Assembly: GCA_022828595.1 (NCBI GenBank)
Contig: JAKGHH010000001.1
Span: 72,722,401-72,786,400 of the forward strand
Source: Nelumbo lutea
Taxonomy: Eukaryota; Streptophyta; Magnoliopsida; Proteales; Nelumbonaceae
Reading direction: 5' to 3'
DNA: 64,000 nucleotides
Shown here: in pieces, positions 45,315 to 57,000 of the stretch
Layout: each line of letters begins with the position of its first letter
Position numbering within the stretch: the first letter of the stretch is position 1
The notes under the pieces: model-generated
What the model was told of the DNA's origin: nothing
Databases searched by the model: none
The model's input: the letters and a program-made list of their open reading frames with translations, nothing else
Translations under genes and position numbers: made by a program

Positions 45315-45557
45315 CATGGTTTTCAAAATCAGACCGGACCAGACAGTTAGATCAGAAAAATCGAGAATCGGTAATGACCAGTTCCATTTTCCCCCAAAAC
45401 CATTGATTTTGATCAACAAACCACTGAACCGGCCGATTAATCGTTCGAACCGTTTTAACTATTTTCTATTTTTTTATTTTTTTATTTTTTTGTCAGAACA
45501 GGCTGACCGTTGGAACTGGTAACCGGACCCCTGACCGGTTCGGTTTTAAAAACCATG
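45315..45557 (+). mobile_element. hAT-type MITE, family H1, copy 5
   Basis: CATGGTTTTCAAAATCAGACC to GGTTCGGTTTTAAAAACCATG. These are among the best-preserved ends of the family, but the outer 8-mers do not match. Internal AAAACCATTGATTTTGATCA and GACCCCTGACCGGTTC blocks are shared. It abuts the H5 copy on its left. Confidence 0.7.
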
Positions 45558-46491
45558 CATACTATTACTTTGAATTACGCAGTTATGCTCATTTTATAAA
45601 GTGCGTAATCGTCCAAACGAGAGCCCAAGGGACAGGATGCGCTAGGAAGAGCATGAAAGGAAAGAAAAAGGAGCAAAAGTAAAACTCAACGACCCTGTCG
45701 TCTAGCACATGGTCATAGGTCCATAACTCCTCCATACGTTAGGTTGAGTTTGGAAATCAACGGAACATCGCTCCCTAAGGGACCCAAAGAATCCATACCT
45801 CTACTTGCTTCACAATGGTTGCAAGCCAGCTCTCAACTCTCAAAAAAAAAAAAAAAAAATTGCTGAATCAGCTGATGATACGAATGATAAAATCATAAAA
45901 CCAGTTGATGAGCACCGCATTTCAGAGTGATTCGTTAAAACCGAGCTGCCAGTCTAGGAGAAAACCAAAAATTTTCCATTTGTAGGACTTTCTAAGCGGC
46001 AGGTGGCCATCCAATAACTCTATAATTACCTTAGCAGCGGCTGTAATCGGGGGTTGTGGTTGGAGGTAACTCTGTATTCCGGTGGATTATTTTGTTTAAA
46101 TGCTTTTCTCATCTCCTCACTTCAACCAAAATTTCTAATATTCATCTTTTCCCCCCACAAAACATTACCGTTCTAACACGTGAAAGATTTTATTAATCAA
46201 TTGGGTGAGCAAGGGAGACAAGTTAGGTTCCACAGACCACAGTAATCTCAACGAGAACAAAAGTCAATCATGCCGAGTTGGACAAACATTGCTACCAAAT
46301 TGACTAACTAGTTCACGTAAAAGTTTAAAACAATGAAAGAAAAAGGTGGCACTAATGAACATGCCAAACTTCCTCATTCTTCGTACCATCCATCATATCA
46401 AACAACTAAAAAAACTCTATGGAGACAAATAAATATCATCTGTGGAAAAAAGAAAGAAATTAAAGAAGAAAACATACATTTTCACCTGCAT
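45558..46491. other. Intergenic, 3' flank of the ZFN gene
   Basis: AT-rich. An A-run lies at about 45841-45859. No gene is supported; the 99-aa frame at 46333-46632 overlaps the likely ZFN 3' UTR on the opposite strand. Confidence 0.4.
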
Positions 46492-46497
46492 TTTATT
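46492..46497 (-). terminator. Candidate polyadenylation signal of the ZFN gene
   Basis: AATAAA on the minus strand, about 205 bases past the ZFN stop codon, a plausible distance for a plant near-upstream element. Confidence 0.5.
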
Positions 46498-46701
46498 CAC
46501 CACAAAAAAGAAAAGCCTTCCATGCCTCTTGCCTTCACCCACCATGTGAATTTTGTAGCCTACCCACTCCACAGAATCGCAGGTGAAAAGGGGGAAAGCG
46601 AGGCACACATGCGAAATTTTTCCTTGAAATGATCTACGCACAAAATTAAAAACAAAAAACAAAAAACAAAAAAAACAAAACAAAGATCAACAAGAAAAGC
46701 T

Positions 46702-47043
46702 TTAATCGGATTGATCGTGTGGAAGTTCTGAAGTAGGTGAAGTCTGGGTTGGAGTTGCTTGTTGTGGTGGACTTTCCGGAGGCTTTGTATCTGGGTTCTG
46801 ATGCTTGGTAGTGGGAACCTCGGGCTTCCTGTCAGGCAACCTTGATGACTTAGAAGGAGAAGTTTCTGCTGAGCGGGCCATTGGTGAGTTTCTCTGATAA
46901 GGGAAAAGAGTTGGATCTGGCATAGACAGAGCAGGTAGACTCATGCTGTAACTAAAATATGCTCCCAATGGGTGATCATATTTGCAAGTTGGACCATATT
47001 TGCAGATCCCATACAAAGTGTAGAACGTACATACAGCTTGGCC
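46702..47043 (-). CDS. ZFN-like gene, coding exon 7 (finger 5, C-terminus)
   Basis: Acceptor CATACGCAG, stop TAA at 46702-46704. Carries finger 5 in [19 protein letters not shown] and a low-complexity tail ending HDQSD. Confidence 0.93.
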   Translation of the reverse strand, partial: GQAVCTFYTLYGICKYGPTCKYDHPLGAYFSYSMSLPALSMPDPTLFPYQRNSPMARSAETSPSKSSRLPDRKPEVPTTKHQNPDTKPPESPPQQATPTQTSPTSELPHDQSD

Positions 47044-50000
47044 CTGCGTATGAGAAAGAACATGAGGTGAGGCACCAAAACCAATATGATCAATAATACG
47101 ATTGACTAGGTATGCAACTTACAGGTCTCAAGGGGAGACCAAGCGGACCAAGAGTGCTTGTAGCTAGGGGAGCAATTCTCTCTTTTGGATGATGGTACTT
47201 GCAAGTGGGCCCAAATTTGCAGCTTCCTGTCTTCATGTAATACTGGCATTCTGGTTGGTCGGGCCTCTCAGGATAATGTGGAACAGATGTTGACAATAAT
47301 TGGACCTGTCCACTTGAACCTGACTCACCCTGTGGTTTGGAGTTGTAGGCAATATTGGATCCAAGAACACTGGTAGAAGAAATGGGGCTCAAGGTGCCCT
47401 GATTGGCAAATGAAAATATGAATACGTATAGCATAACTATATAGTACCAAACAGGTCAAATAAGTTACCGATATTTCAATGGTCTAACAATGTTTTGCTG
47501 CTGTGCAAATTGTGTTAATAAGTGGTGAAAAAATAGTTATCACAACCAACTTAGATCTTGATAAACAGAGATAAGCATGTCATGGGACTACAGTCCAACC
47601 ATGAACCAATTCTTGGGTCAATTCTTAAGTGCTTGCGGTGGTAGACCATGTCAAGAAGTCCAATATTAATCTCTTTCCACCCCTTCGCATATCTATTCTC
47701 CCATGTTTTTTTTAACTTTATAGTTCAAACATTATAAGAATATTCCAAAATCAATGGTTCATTCAAAACCACTTAGGTTGCATGGTTAACTATGAAACTG
47801 CATGACTTACCTGGGTTCTACCTTGAAGCATAACTGGTCCTTTATCCAGAAAGACTTGGAATGATTGTCAGGACTCTGGGTCTGCTAAAAACAAGAAATG
47901 TAACATGGGCCAGTACACCAAATTTAAAAAAAAAAAAAAAAAAAAGGGATAAGTGAACTGCACTTCCCCTCAGAAATCTGAAATTACAGCCACCTCCTAA
48001 TCTACTAGTAGCCCCCCCTGTAAACCGCATCCTGCCCATGGATTTGGCATCAATCCATGGTCAGGATTCAGCCCACCCCTAGAAATCTTAGCTCCACCCT
48101 ATGGGTGGACTGTACAGTTAAAACTCCTTAAAAATAAGCACATCAGTGATCTGTACTGTTACCAGATGTACCAGAAACTGACATGTCTATTACTGATTGG
48201 GTGCACTAGCCTGTGTTACACATCTTGTTTCTAGCAGATCCAGGCCCAGTTGTCAGTTCCCCACTTTATCTGGTCAACCAGACAATTTGGTCTGCTTTTA
48301 TAAGTGAAATAAGAAATGGAACAAAATAAAGCTTTCCACCCAATGAGCATGTCAATGATTGCTGGCAAGGATAACAGGACAATATTTTTTTGATCAGCAA
48401 TGATAGGAGAAAATATTATTAGTTATTGATTGAACAGATTAATAATTATGTATGTTCATTGTGCAGACATTAAAAACAATAGTTGACACCTTAGTAATCA
48501 GAGTTTCCACTCCATTAACGAACTCAATTAGATCCTCTATTGGGACATTGGGTACATATAGTGCTGCCAAAGTTCTATAAAAAAAAGATGCATCCAAATT
48601 CTGGTATGAAATTTGCATGAAAGCAGAAAACCACATCAATATGCAATTCAATTGAAGAAACTTACTGACCGTATAAGTGTTCCACCCCTGTTGTGCAGGT
48701 ATGATGCCCTGGGAAGGTGAAAGAACAACAGACATGTAGGCCTGGGGACCTTGCATGCGGGGACTGGAAATATATGGTGCTCTCGGTAAAGACCAAGCTG
48801 GAATTCCACTTATATAGGGTACACCAGATGGAGGAGCTACTGATGAGCCTGTAGATCCATAGGCAGTGGGTCCGGTTATAGGCGATACAAGTCCAAGTGT
48901 TGCAGGCTGAGGATGATGGAACTTGCAAGCCATTCCAAACTTACAAGACCCAGTTCGCATGTAATATGGGCACGATTTTTCTTCCTATTAAAAATGAACT
49001 ACTGTCAAAATTGCATGTATCACCTTGTTTGGAGTTTAGAAGGGAAAAAATCAGAATGATGCAACATCACAATCCAATCCGTTCCAGATACATCAACCAT
49101 TTGAAGCAAGCACCACCATATCACGGATGGATGATGAAAAATATAAAATCAAAAAGTAGTAAATACCTGACGCATAGGCAGACCTAAAATGTTTAGCAGA
49201 ACATGTGCTGTATCATGCCGGTCTCGTGGATGATGATATTTACATGTTGCTCCAAATTTGCAAGTTCCTGTCTTTAGGAAATACTGCAAAGTACATAAAG
49301 GCAGAGAAGCACCAATTACAAAGATTGTTTCCTTAGAGCCTAATTTCCTGTGTATAAAACCCGACATAGAGGAGAAATGTTAAAAGAACTATTTACATGG
49401 AAACAACCACTCTTTTCATTATTTTACTAGTATTTTCTCAGAAATGCTTTTCTATTATTCAGAAATGGTGAGTACTTAATATTATACACTAATTGTCATG
49501 ATATAAACACCATACAAACAGAACGAAGGATCGTGTTAGCCATGAGAAGCCACCCATATCCATATCAACTGAGTTAAAAAATTCTAAATACAACATCTCA
49601 AGGTCCAAACTTTATTATAAGCATACACTAATTGTTATCTGTTTGAATTGCATTGATTGTAAATATGCCACATTTCTAAATACATGGCACTCTTGCATAA
49701 ACAAAATTATTACAATCACTTCCTCTTTTACAGCCGTAAACCAGAGTTACCCTGCTTCAAGGGGCACAACATGTCCAGCATTCTGCACATTAACCTCTAG
49801 GAATCACACAAAAGGGGAAATGACCATATACTCAACTCAACTAAGCCCTGTCACAACCATATGGCGTCAGCTACATGAATCCTGTTCCACCATTCTGCTC
49901 TGTTTAATGCTATATCCATTCTTAAATTATGGGCCCTTAAATCATTTCTCACTACTTCAACCTACGTCCTTTTTGCTCTGCCCCAGTGCCCCTAGATCTT

Positions 50001-53000
50001 CTAGACCCCTCAACTTGTAACAGATTGCTTCTCATTGGTGTTGCCAATGTTCTTCTTTGCTTGTGAACAAACTATCATAGACTACTTTTCCTCATTTTTT
50101 AATGTTTTTGATTCTTACTACTTTTCCTCATTTTGTCACCCAATGAAGCTAATCCTAGGTTCCTTTAAATAAGTTTATTTCTAATCCTATCCTTTCTAGT
50201 TTTACCACTCATCCACCTCAACATTTGCATTTCTACTACACATTTTTTTGGACATGTTGTTTCTTGACTATCCAACACTCTGCTCCATGGTCCATACAAC
50301 ACTGCTGTCCTTACAACTACCATATAAAATTGCCTTTTACTATGTGGTATTCCCCTATCATAAAGGACTCCTGATGCAGCCCTCCACTTTGCCCATCCTA
50401 TCCTACTCTAACAATGAGTAACTTTACTTACCTTCTACAAAAAAAGGAAAAATTAAAAAAATTAAAAATAAAAAAAAAAAACTATGAGTAACATCCTCCT
50501 CAATCTCTCCCTTGTAATGAAAGAGTTACATTGAGATATCTCTTCCCAAGGATGCCCTGATTTCCACTCCTGTTATTAGTTTTTTTTCTGAAAAAAGGTA
50601 AAGACATTTCATTATACTCCACTATAAACACCCTTGTACAATGAATTTCTGTATAACAATTCACAGGGTACTTAACAAGCCAAAAAAAAAATTATAGGCA
50701 AAAAAGAATTGCAGAACTCTCCACTGTACATGTTACTATCAGAGAGCATGTCCTCTAATCAAAACAAAAACAAAAAAGATTTTACTGAGTTTTCTTGTTT
50801 GTCAAAATGCTGAGCATTCTTTCCAACCATGTAATCCAGATAATAGCCAGGGGAAGCCAAAGCTGACCTGCCTCTCTTGCTCATATTTTGAATACACCAC
50901 CCAGCCAACAGCTCAGCAACAGACTTAGGATGACACCCTTGCCATTGAATAATGGATTGATAGTGGGTCCACAACCTGCTGGTGAATTTACAGTGGATGA
51001 ACAAATGACCAGAAAATTCCAGATGCTCTTCACAAAGAGCACGCACAGTGTTGTCCAGCACCAGACCCCTTCTAATCAAATATTCCATAGATTAACATTT
51101 GTCCAACATCACCATCCAAGTAAAAAACTTTACCTTTGAGGGAGCCATATTTACCCCATAACTCTCTAAAAGGGGATGTTAGGTCTCCTCCAGTTAGATT
51201 CTTGTAGAAGGATTTAACTGATAATGAACCAGAGCTATGCCACTTCCAAAGTCTCAAATCCCTCACCTGAAAATCAAACTTCTGATTAAGAATCAAAGAC
51301 AGCATGTCTGAGATCTGCCCCAGTTCCGAAGTCTCAAACCCTTCCTAAAGGCAGGACTTCACACAAAATTTCATCACACCAAATAAAAAAAATAAATCAG
51401 CAACTGATGCCTCCTTATTACAAACTAACCAATATAGATCTGGAAACAAAACCTGCAAAGGTTGTTCAGCACACCATGAGTCTCTCCAGAACCTGACCCT
51501 GCTTCCATCACCCACATTGTATTTCAAACCTTTCACAAAATGGGGAAGGTTATACAAATACCTCTCCAAAGGCTGCAACATGTGATAATCAGGAATCTTT
51601 GCATCCCATCCATTGTTCTGAATCCCTTACTTACCCACTATGATCTTCCTCCATAAGCCATCTAACGACTCCTGCTATTATTAAATTTACATTGCATATA
51701 TTTTGTTTGTCATACTTTAAAACCTTTTGTTTCTATTAAATTTATCCATAAATCTAATTTTTCATTTAATCCCTCTTTATTTCTGTTGAAATATGTACTA
51801 TATGCCGCAGGGGCATTTTTGTCTTTTCCTCTTTATTTTTTGTCTTTGGTCACCCTAACATATAAATATAAATATTAAATCTGATCGCCCTAACATATAA
51901 ATATAAATATTAAATCTGGTCGACCTAACATATAAATATTAATTTTGTCTTTTGTCTTCTCCTTCTTGCTGAAAACAATTTCCATTAATTAATACTGTCA
52001 TCAACAAAGAACATACACTATGGGACCTCATGCTAAATATGGTTGGTGAATTCACACATGATTAGTGCAAACAAGGGCAGAGTGTCAGGATTCAACCATA
52101 TTAATGATACAAAATTAAGTGGGCCTCCTAAGAGGCAGAAAGAGAAGATCGTGGAAAGCAAATGAAAGAAGGCATCGTATAAAGAAGCTTTTCAAGAAAC
52201 ATTACTTCAAAATAACATGCTTTTGTATATATTTGCACCTTATCTAGTAATATTACATCTCATTGTCTTAATATACTTTAACACTATTTCTAAATATTTT
52301 TTGTAGAATAGAATAGGTGACACATTAAGTAACACCAGAGCCCACAATCAGTAACACTAAGAGGTAAAGCAAAAGATTAACACAGAAAACTTGCATGCTT
52401 TAGAAGATTTCTAGTCACTAAGTGGCAAGCAATGCAATTGCAACAAAGATACACAGAAAATTCAATCGAATAGATATTTTGATGAACCAATTAAATAACA
52501 AAAGACAGCAAAGAAAAACTGACCTGCTTTTCTAGATTTCCCGTTGCCCATGGATGCAGAAATGATAACTAAAAGCCACTTTCAATTTTGGTTAAGAAAT
52601 GCGATAAGCACTAGGAACTTCAAGCTTGCAGCTTGCAAACGTGCCCTTGGAAATTAATCAATACACTAGTAGAAAAGCTCAAGACCCCGTCTATGAGGAC
52701 TTAAGTTAAACTGCTTAACAAAAGCAGCTGGAAAGAGTCAAGTAATGTTTGATGAGCATTTGGGAGGTTTTGCCCTTAAAAAAAATAACAGTGGCATAAA
52801 AGCAATGAAATTTAATGTAAAGAAGAGAGAAAAGGATAATTTGTCTTGCATAAAATGTTTTAAATGGAAAAAACATGGAGAGTTGGGCCAAAGCTAGAAA
52901 AAGAAGCTTGGGGTTAGAACCATTCAAGTGGCTGAGAAACAGCCACCTCTGGCTCTCTGTGCCATACACCAAACATTATTTTTTAGCTTTCCATGCCTTG

Positions 53001-56000
53001 GAATCCATGAAAGCTGAAAAGAAGCAGTGGGATAGCCCTCCAAAACCTCTTTGATTAGTTTTGTAACAATAAAATATCCAGTTGACAGGTTTGAGGACAT
53101 GGGTTTATGTCTAAGAGCAGCCACTTCGTGCAAGAAAATGCCAAACATTAGGTCCATATCCAGTTTTCCCAAGGCCCTAAATAGCTTGAACAAACATTGA
53201 GCAATGGCCCTTTGTAAAGTTCAATGTTTGCTTACATTTTTTTTTTATAATTAATGTTTGCTTACATTATCCACCATGTAAAGTGTGCAATGAGTAAGGC
53301 ATATGCCTTGACCACATTACACCAAGACGTGGGAAGCACAGTCCTTATCCAGCTGAGTACATCTCCTTCAAATGTTTGGAAGAAGCATAGATCGGCAATT
53401 CAGCAGTCAACTTGGAGGCTCAGCTGAATTGATTTGGCTTCCAATACTAAAGAATCAAACCGTGGTATTGCCTCCTTTTATGTAAGACCCAGCCAAGTCA
53501 TTACGTTAACTTAGGTAATAAGAGACTTGATTGTGTCTTGAACAAAAGGTGATTCTGTTGGAAAATTTTGATAAAACAAAAGGATGGTGATTGGAAAATC
53601 CCTTTGATGGAGGATGCATATCACTATTAATTATTGAAAAGCACATCTTCTAAAAGAGAAAAACAACCCAATTTTGACTTTTGCTCTTAGCCAAAGCATC
53701 GTCACAAGAGAATACAATCATATAGACCATGGCCAGCTTCTTCAGCTCCATTTAGAATTCACCTGCTACTGTGGTTAAAGAACCATACACCATCGCATCT
53801 ACCTTTTATACAGTCATTCAGACTAAGATCATCTTCTATCACTCCATTTAGAGTTCACCTCACACTGTAATGAAAGAAATATACACTATAGCATCTACCT
53901 TTCCCTTCATATCTGAATTAAGTGTGGCATTTCAAATGGGTTCATAACTATAATTCCGCATTTTTGCACACAGACCAAGTAAACCCATAAAAAGGAAATG
54001 ACCACACCTCTTAGGTCAACAATTGAATCACACAGGTTTCCCCAATCAAACATGATATAAAAAAGTACTACTTGAGAAGTCCTATAAACATAAAACTATG
54101 AGATGCCTTCAACAGTTCAACAACAGTAGTACACAAGGTGCTACGATGATGCATCCACCTTTTATCCCCCACCCCCATGAAAGATCCTAGGATTTAGTGT
54201 ACTTCTACAAATTATTCAGCTAACAACAAAAAAGGAAGTACTTTTAGTTATGGGCATCATGATAAAAACTGGTGTCCATAGCACAGCAGAATCCATACAC
54301 AGAACTTTCACTACATACACCACTTTTTCTTTGGTTCTCTAACCATATTTCCTCTGGTTTAAGGTGATGCAAATTAAATTTTCAGGGAGAGGGACTATGG
54401 GTTTACAGCTAGTAATGATAATCTACTAAACCATTAAAATGCTGAAGTTAGACAAAAGATAAACATTTGTTAAAATCTCTCATGGCACCAAACCAAGACT
54501 CACAGCAAAGAATTACACCACTTTTTCCTTTTGTTCTCTAACCATATTTCGTCTGGTTTAAGGTGATGCAAAGTAAATTTGCAGGGAGAGGGATTATGGA
54601 TTTACAGCTAGTAATGATAATCCACTAAACCATCAAAATGCTGAAGTTAGACAAAAGATCAACATTTGTTAAAATCTCTCATGACACCAAACCAAGACTG
54701 ACAGCAAAGAAATTTTTTCATTCTTTTTTGGAATATGTATAAAGAGAATAAAAATGGGTCATATCAACTCATTTTGTTTACATATACTATGAAGAGATAA
54801 TGCTTCTTAATTTCATATTTTAATTTCTCATACCATTTTAATATGGGAATCATAGGAATTGGAGAATTAGCTTAAATGTGAATAGTACAAAAGATGGCAA
54901 ACCAACTCATTCTTTTCATAGAATTACAAAATATACCCAATATAATGATCAGATTTCATTCTCAAAATACCAAAGAAAATGCATGTGATGTGATGTGAAC
55001 AATCTCGACTTTTGAAGATCATATACCTGGCAATCAGGTTGTCCAACTCTTTCTGGTAGTTCACCTCTGTATTGAACAGCCTGTACAAACAAAATGGTTA
55101 TAAATTGTTGTAATGGAGCATGATATAGTTTTGAAAAAGAAAAGCAAGCCCAAAATGGATCACCAGTTGAAGACTTTAAACCATAACATATAAGCACCTT
55201 CTCAGTGATTCTACAAGGGCCAAGACACTAGCAACGGTACAAAGCATACAGCTGGCTAGTCAACTTGGAGTGGAAAACATGATAGTTGAGGGGGACTCCA
55301 ATGTAGTAGTGGGCTGTCTGACAAATCCAGAAACAGTTTGTTGGGGTTACAGGGATCTTTTAAAGAATAAACTGGCTGACAAGAAACATGACATTTAGGA
55401 TTCAGTGGGTTAGCAGATCGGCAAATGCAATGGCTGGTTCTCTGGCTAAACAAGAGGTATCAAGGGGAGATCTGTTTTGGGCTACTTTATAATTGTAATT
55501 CAAGCTTATGTGTGTTTATGTGCATATTATTCAGTCCTAGGGGGGAGGTAACACCCCCCATGCCTCCTCTTGGGCTGATTCTACACTCTTTCTTTGTTTA
55601 ATAAAATTGCATTCATTTATCAAAAAAAAAAAAAACATATAAGCACCCTCTCAATAAATGAAGCCCCATTAAATCCAAATATTTCGAACAGTTTCACAAT
55701 AACAGTGAAAGATATAGAAGTGCCAAAATAGAGCATTTTCAAGAAATTTCCATACTAGACAAACAACTGTAAATTGAATAGACAGCGGCCATATAGTAAA
55801 TATGCTTTACTTATCAAACAAGAATGTGTATTTACCCGTCCAGCATAAGCAGGATGATTAAAACGGCAATTGCTTCCATAACCACATAACCCTGTCCTTA
55901 AATAATATATGCAATCAGGTTCACCTGGGCGATCTGGGTACGGACTGGAGTTAGCAGCAACACCCTCCTGATTATCATGAGGCTGAATTTTCAAGCGCCA

Positions 56001-56448
56001 CATGCTGTCTACAATTGATAAGAATGTAAAATCAATATATTTGCAGCAATTAGTGCTTCAATCATGAATGCATTGCATCCGAACCAACTATTCCGAAGAG
56101 CAGCCCATTCCATTAGAAGAACAAAATGGAGAAAAGACACAAAATAAAACCCAAAATCAAACAACAGAAATAAGTCAAATAACAGCTCTAAGCAGCTTAT
56201 GGCATTCCGGACTTAACAAAACAATCAATGTTTGAAATAAAACCAACTGAAAATACCCAATTAAAGATCAACCCAAAATAAACTTACTATGGTGTCAATG
56301 CCATTAAACAATAACAGGGTAATGATCAGGTATCAAGAGAAGAAAAAGAAACAGCGAGAGAGATCAAGTTACCTTCAAGGTTATCCGCCGAGGCATTATT
56401 AAAAGAAGTAGACACACCATTGTTCTGAGCTTGCCAATTATCCGGCAT
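46702..56448 (-). CDS. ZFN-like CCCH zinc finger protein (five fingers), seven coding exons
   Basis: Exons in transcript order: 56373-56448, 55836-56008, 55027-55080, 49167-49283, 48670-48984, 47123-47398, 46702-47043. All six introns are GT...AG and frame-compatible, giving 450 aa, the usual size for plant ZFN-type CCCH proteins. Five C-x8-C-x5-C-x3-H fingers lie at residues 58-77, 100-119, 145-164, 296-315 and 342-361, in the spacing typical of the family (three, a long linker, then two). Linker strings such as [20 protein letters not shown] and [13 protein letters not shown] are characteristic. The C-terminus (about 370-450) is Ser/Thr/Pro-rich. Family knowledge: these proteins bind nucleic acid, mainly RNA, and are linked to mRNA control; the specific target is unknown. 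The start is the ATG at 56446-56448 giving [15 protein letters not shown] at 56742-56747 suggests a 5' UTR intron. Introns 2 and 3 hold LINE insertions. Confidence 0.93.
47123..47398 (-). CDS. ZFN-like gene, coding exon 6 (finger 4)
   Basis: Acceptor CCAATCAG, donor AGACCT|GTAAGT, 276 bases. Carries finger 4 in [19 protein letters not shown] and the LGLPLRP motif. Confidence 0.93.
47925..47946 (+). repeat. A-homopolymer in ZFN intron 5
   Basis: About 21 adenines on the plus strand inside intron 5 (47399-48669). No TE boundary could be defined around it. Confidence 0.7.
48670..48984 (-). CDS. ZFN-like gene, coding exon 5 (finger 3 and linker)
   Basis: Acceptor TTTTTAATAG, donor ATACG|GTCAGT, 315 bases. 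Finger 3 is in [26 protein letters not shown] four bases downstream is not used because it would break the frame with exon 6. Confidence 0.9.
49167..49283 (-). CDS. ZFN-like gene, coding exon 4 (rest of finger 2)
   Basis: Acceptor ACTTTGCAG, donor CGTCAG|GTATTT, 117 bases in phase 0. [19 protein letters not shown] completes finger 2 after a 5743-base intron. Confidence 0.92.
49830..50540 (-). mobile_element. RTE-type LINE fragment in ZFN intron 3
   Basis: Minus-strand translation gives, across frameshifts, pieces equal to the C-terminal region of plant RTE elements: a REIEEDVTH start, [30 protein letters not shown]-like and DRIRNK blocks, and [13 protein letters not shown] near the end. It is strongly decayed and shares orientation with the ZFN gene. 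Confidence 0.6.
50579..51667 (-). mobile_element. 5'-truncated L1-type LINE in ZFN intron 3
   Basis: Minus-strand frames carry the C-terminal part of a plant L1: [17 protein letters not shown] with FPDLYWLV, then [20 protein letters not shown], and the RT zinc-binding region ([17 protein letters not shown]). The A-rich end, TGTCTTTACCTTTTTTCAG then A8, is at about 50579-50610. The 13-mers ACTCCTGTTATTA (50566-50578) and ACTCCTGCTATTA (51668-51680) match at 12 of 13, a target duplication typical of L1 insertion. Frameshifts and stops abound. Confidence 0.75.
51850..51945 (+). repeat. Short tandem repeat in ZFN intron 3
   Basis: CCTAACATATAAATATAAAT recurs with a period of about 40 bases (two full copies and a shortened third). 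Confidence 0.8.
52730..53200 (-). mobile_element. Possible LINE RNase H fragment in ZFN intron 3
   Basis: A minus-strand frame contains [18 protein letters not shown], reminiscent of the W-x-P-R-x-x-N end of LINE RNase H domains, and upstream AI/AL-rich sequence. The match is weak. Confidence 0.3.
54317..54712 (+). repeat. 198-bp tandem duplication in ZFN intron 3
   Basis: Two consecutive copies (54317-54514 and 54515-54712) each begin ACACCACTTTTTC and share TTTACAGCTAGTAATGATAA and AAAATGCTGAAGTTAGACAA. They differ at only a small number of positions. Confidence 0.9.
55027..55080 (-). CDS. ZFN-like gene, coding exon 3 (54-bp microexon)
   Basis: Acceptor TTTGTACAG, donor TTGCCAG|GTATAT. 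Encodes 18 residues, [18 protein letters not shown], ending with the first Cys of finger 2. Confidence 0.92.
55205..55634 (+). mobile_element. 5'-truncated LINE in ZFN intron 2, opposite to the gene
   Basis: The plus strand encodes a partial RNase H ([20 protein letters not shown]), then an untranslated end and TTTAATAAAATTGCATTC before a 14-base A tail. The 19-mers at 55186-55204 and 55635-55653 (ACATATAAGCACC then TTCTCA or CTCTCA) match at 18 of 19. These are the classical target duplication, tail and truncation of a LINE insertion. Confidence 0.85.
55836..56008 (-). CDS. ZFN-like gene, coding exon 2 (finger 1)
   Basis: Acceptor TCAATTGTAG, donor GGACGG|GTAAAT, 173 bases, restoring phase 0. 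Carries finger 1 in [18 protein letters not shown] followed by RFNHP. Confidence 0.93.
56373..56448 (-). CDS. ZFN-like gene, coding exon 1
   Basis: 76 bases, ATG to CCTTGAAG|GTAACT. Encodes [11 protein letters not shown]... and ends in phase 1. Confidence 0.85.
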
Positions 56449-57000
56449 CGGTAACGAACTAAAACCCTTAGGCAATCTACTAACTAGAACGATTAAATCA
56501 CCACAATCCCCTCAAGAGAAAAGGGGGGAAATCGTGAAAAAAAAAAGGAAAGAAAAGAAGTCTTCAAATTTCTTCCCCTTGAAACAGCATTCAATCAATT
56601 TCACCAAAAACACTACCAGCTAGCAACGATCGATCCCTCATTCCATCAGCAATCCCAAAACACTCGATTTTTACTAAATTACCACCAATTCAAGCCGGAA
56701 GACCGCCAGATGGAAGAGGAGAAATCGAAGAATTGGAAATAACTTACTGAAACCAACCTATATTCTATTCATTGATGTTCCGATGACAGATTGGGAAGAA
56801 AAGATCAGTTGATTGATTCCCGTTTCTTTTGTTTTCGCTTTATTTCGGATTCAAAGTCGAGAAAATTGGGGATCCTTTTGTGTCTTTTTATTATTTTTAG
56901 AGAGAGAAAAGGAAGTGCCCGAAATATGAAAAGGGTTCTCCTTTTTCTTTCTTCCTTCCAAGTTCCAACTTCTATTCTCGGGTACCTGCACTTAAATTCT
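56449..57000 (-). promoter_or_regulatory. 5' UTR and promoter region of the ZFN-like gene
   Basis: Between the ATG and about 57000. A donor-like TTTCA|GTAAGTT at 56742-56747 and a candidate acceptor just before the ATG (GGGTTTTAG) suggest a 5' UTR intron. Upstream on the minus strand, a CTCTCTCT run near 56900 is typical of plant start regions. No TATA box is certain. Confidence 0.45.

Noticed and set aside
48666..48672. GTAAGT as the exon 5 donor of the ZFN gene
   Set aside because: Using it adds four bases and breaks the frame into exon 6. The upstream GTCAGT donor restores the conserved NTYT-GTLSP join.
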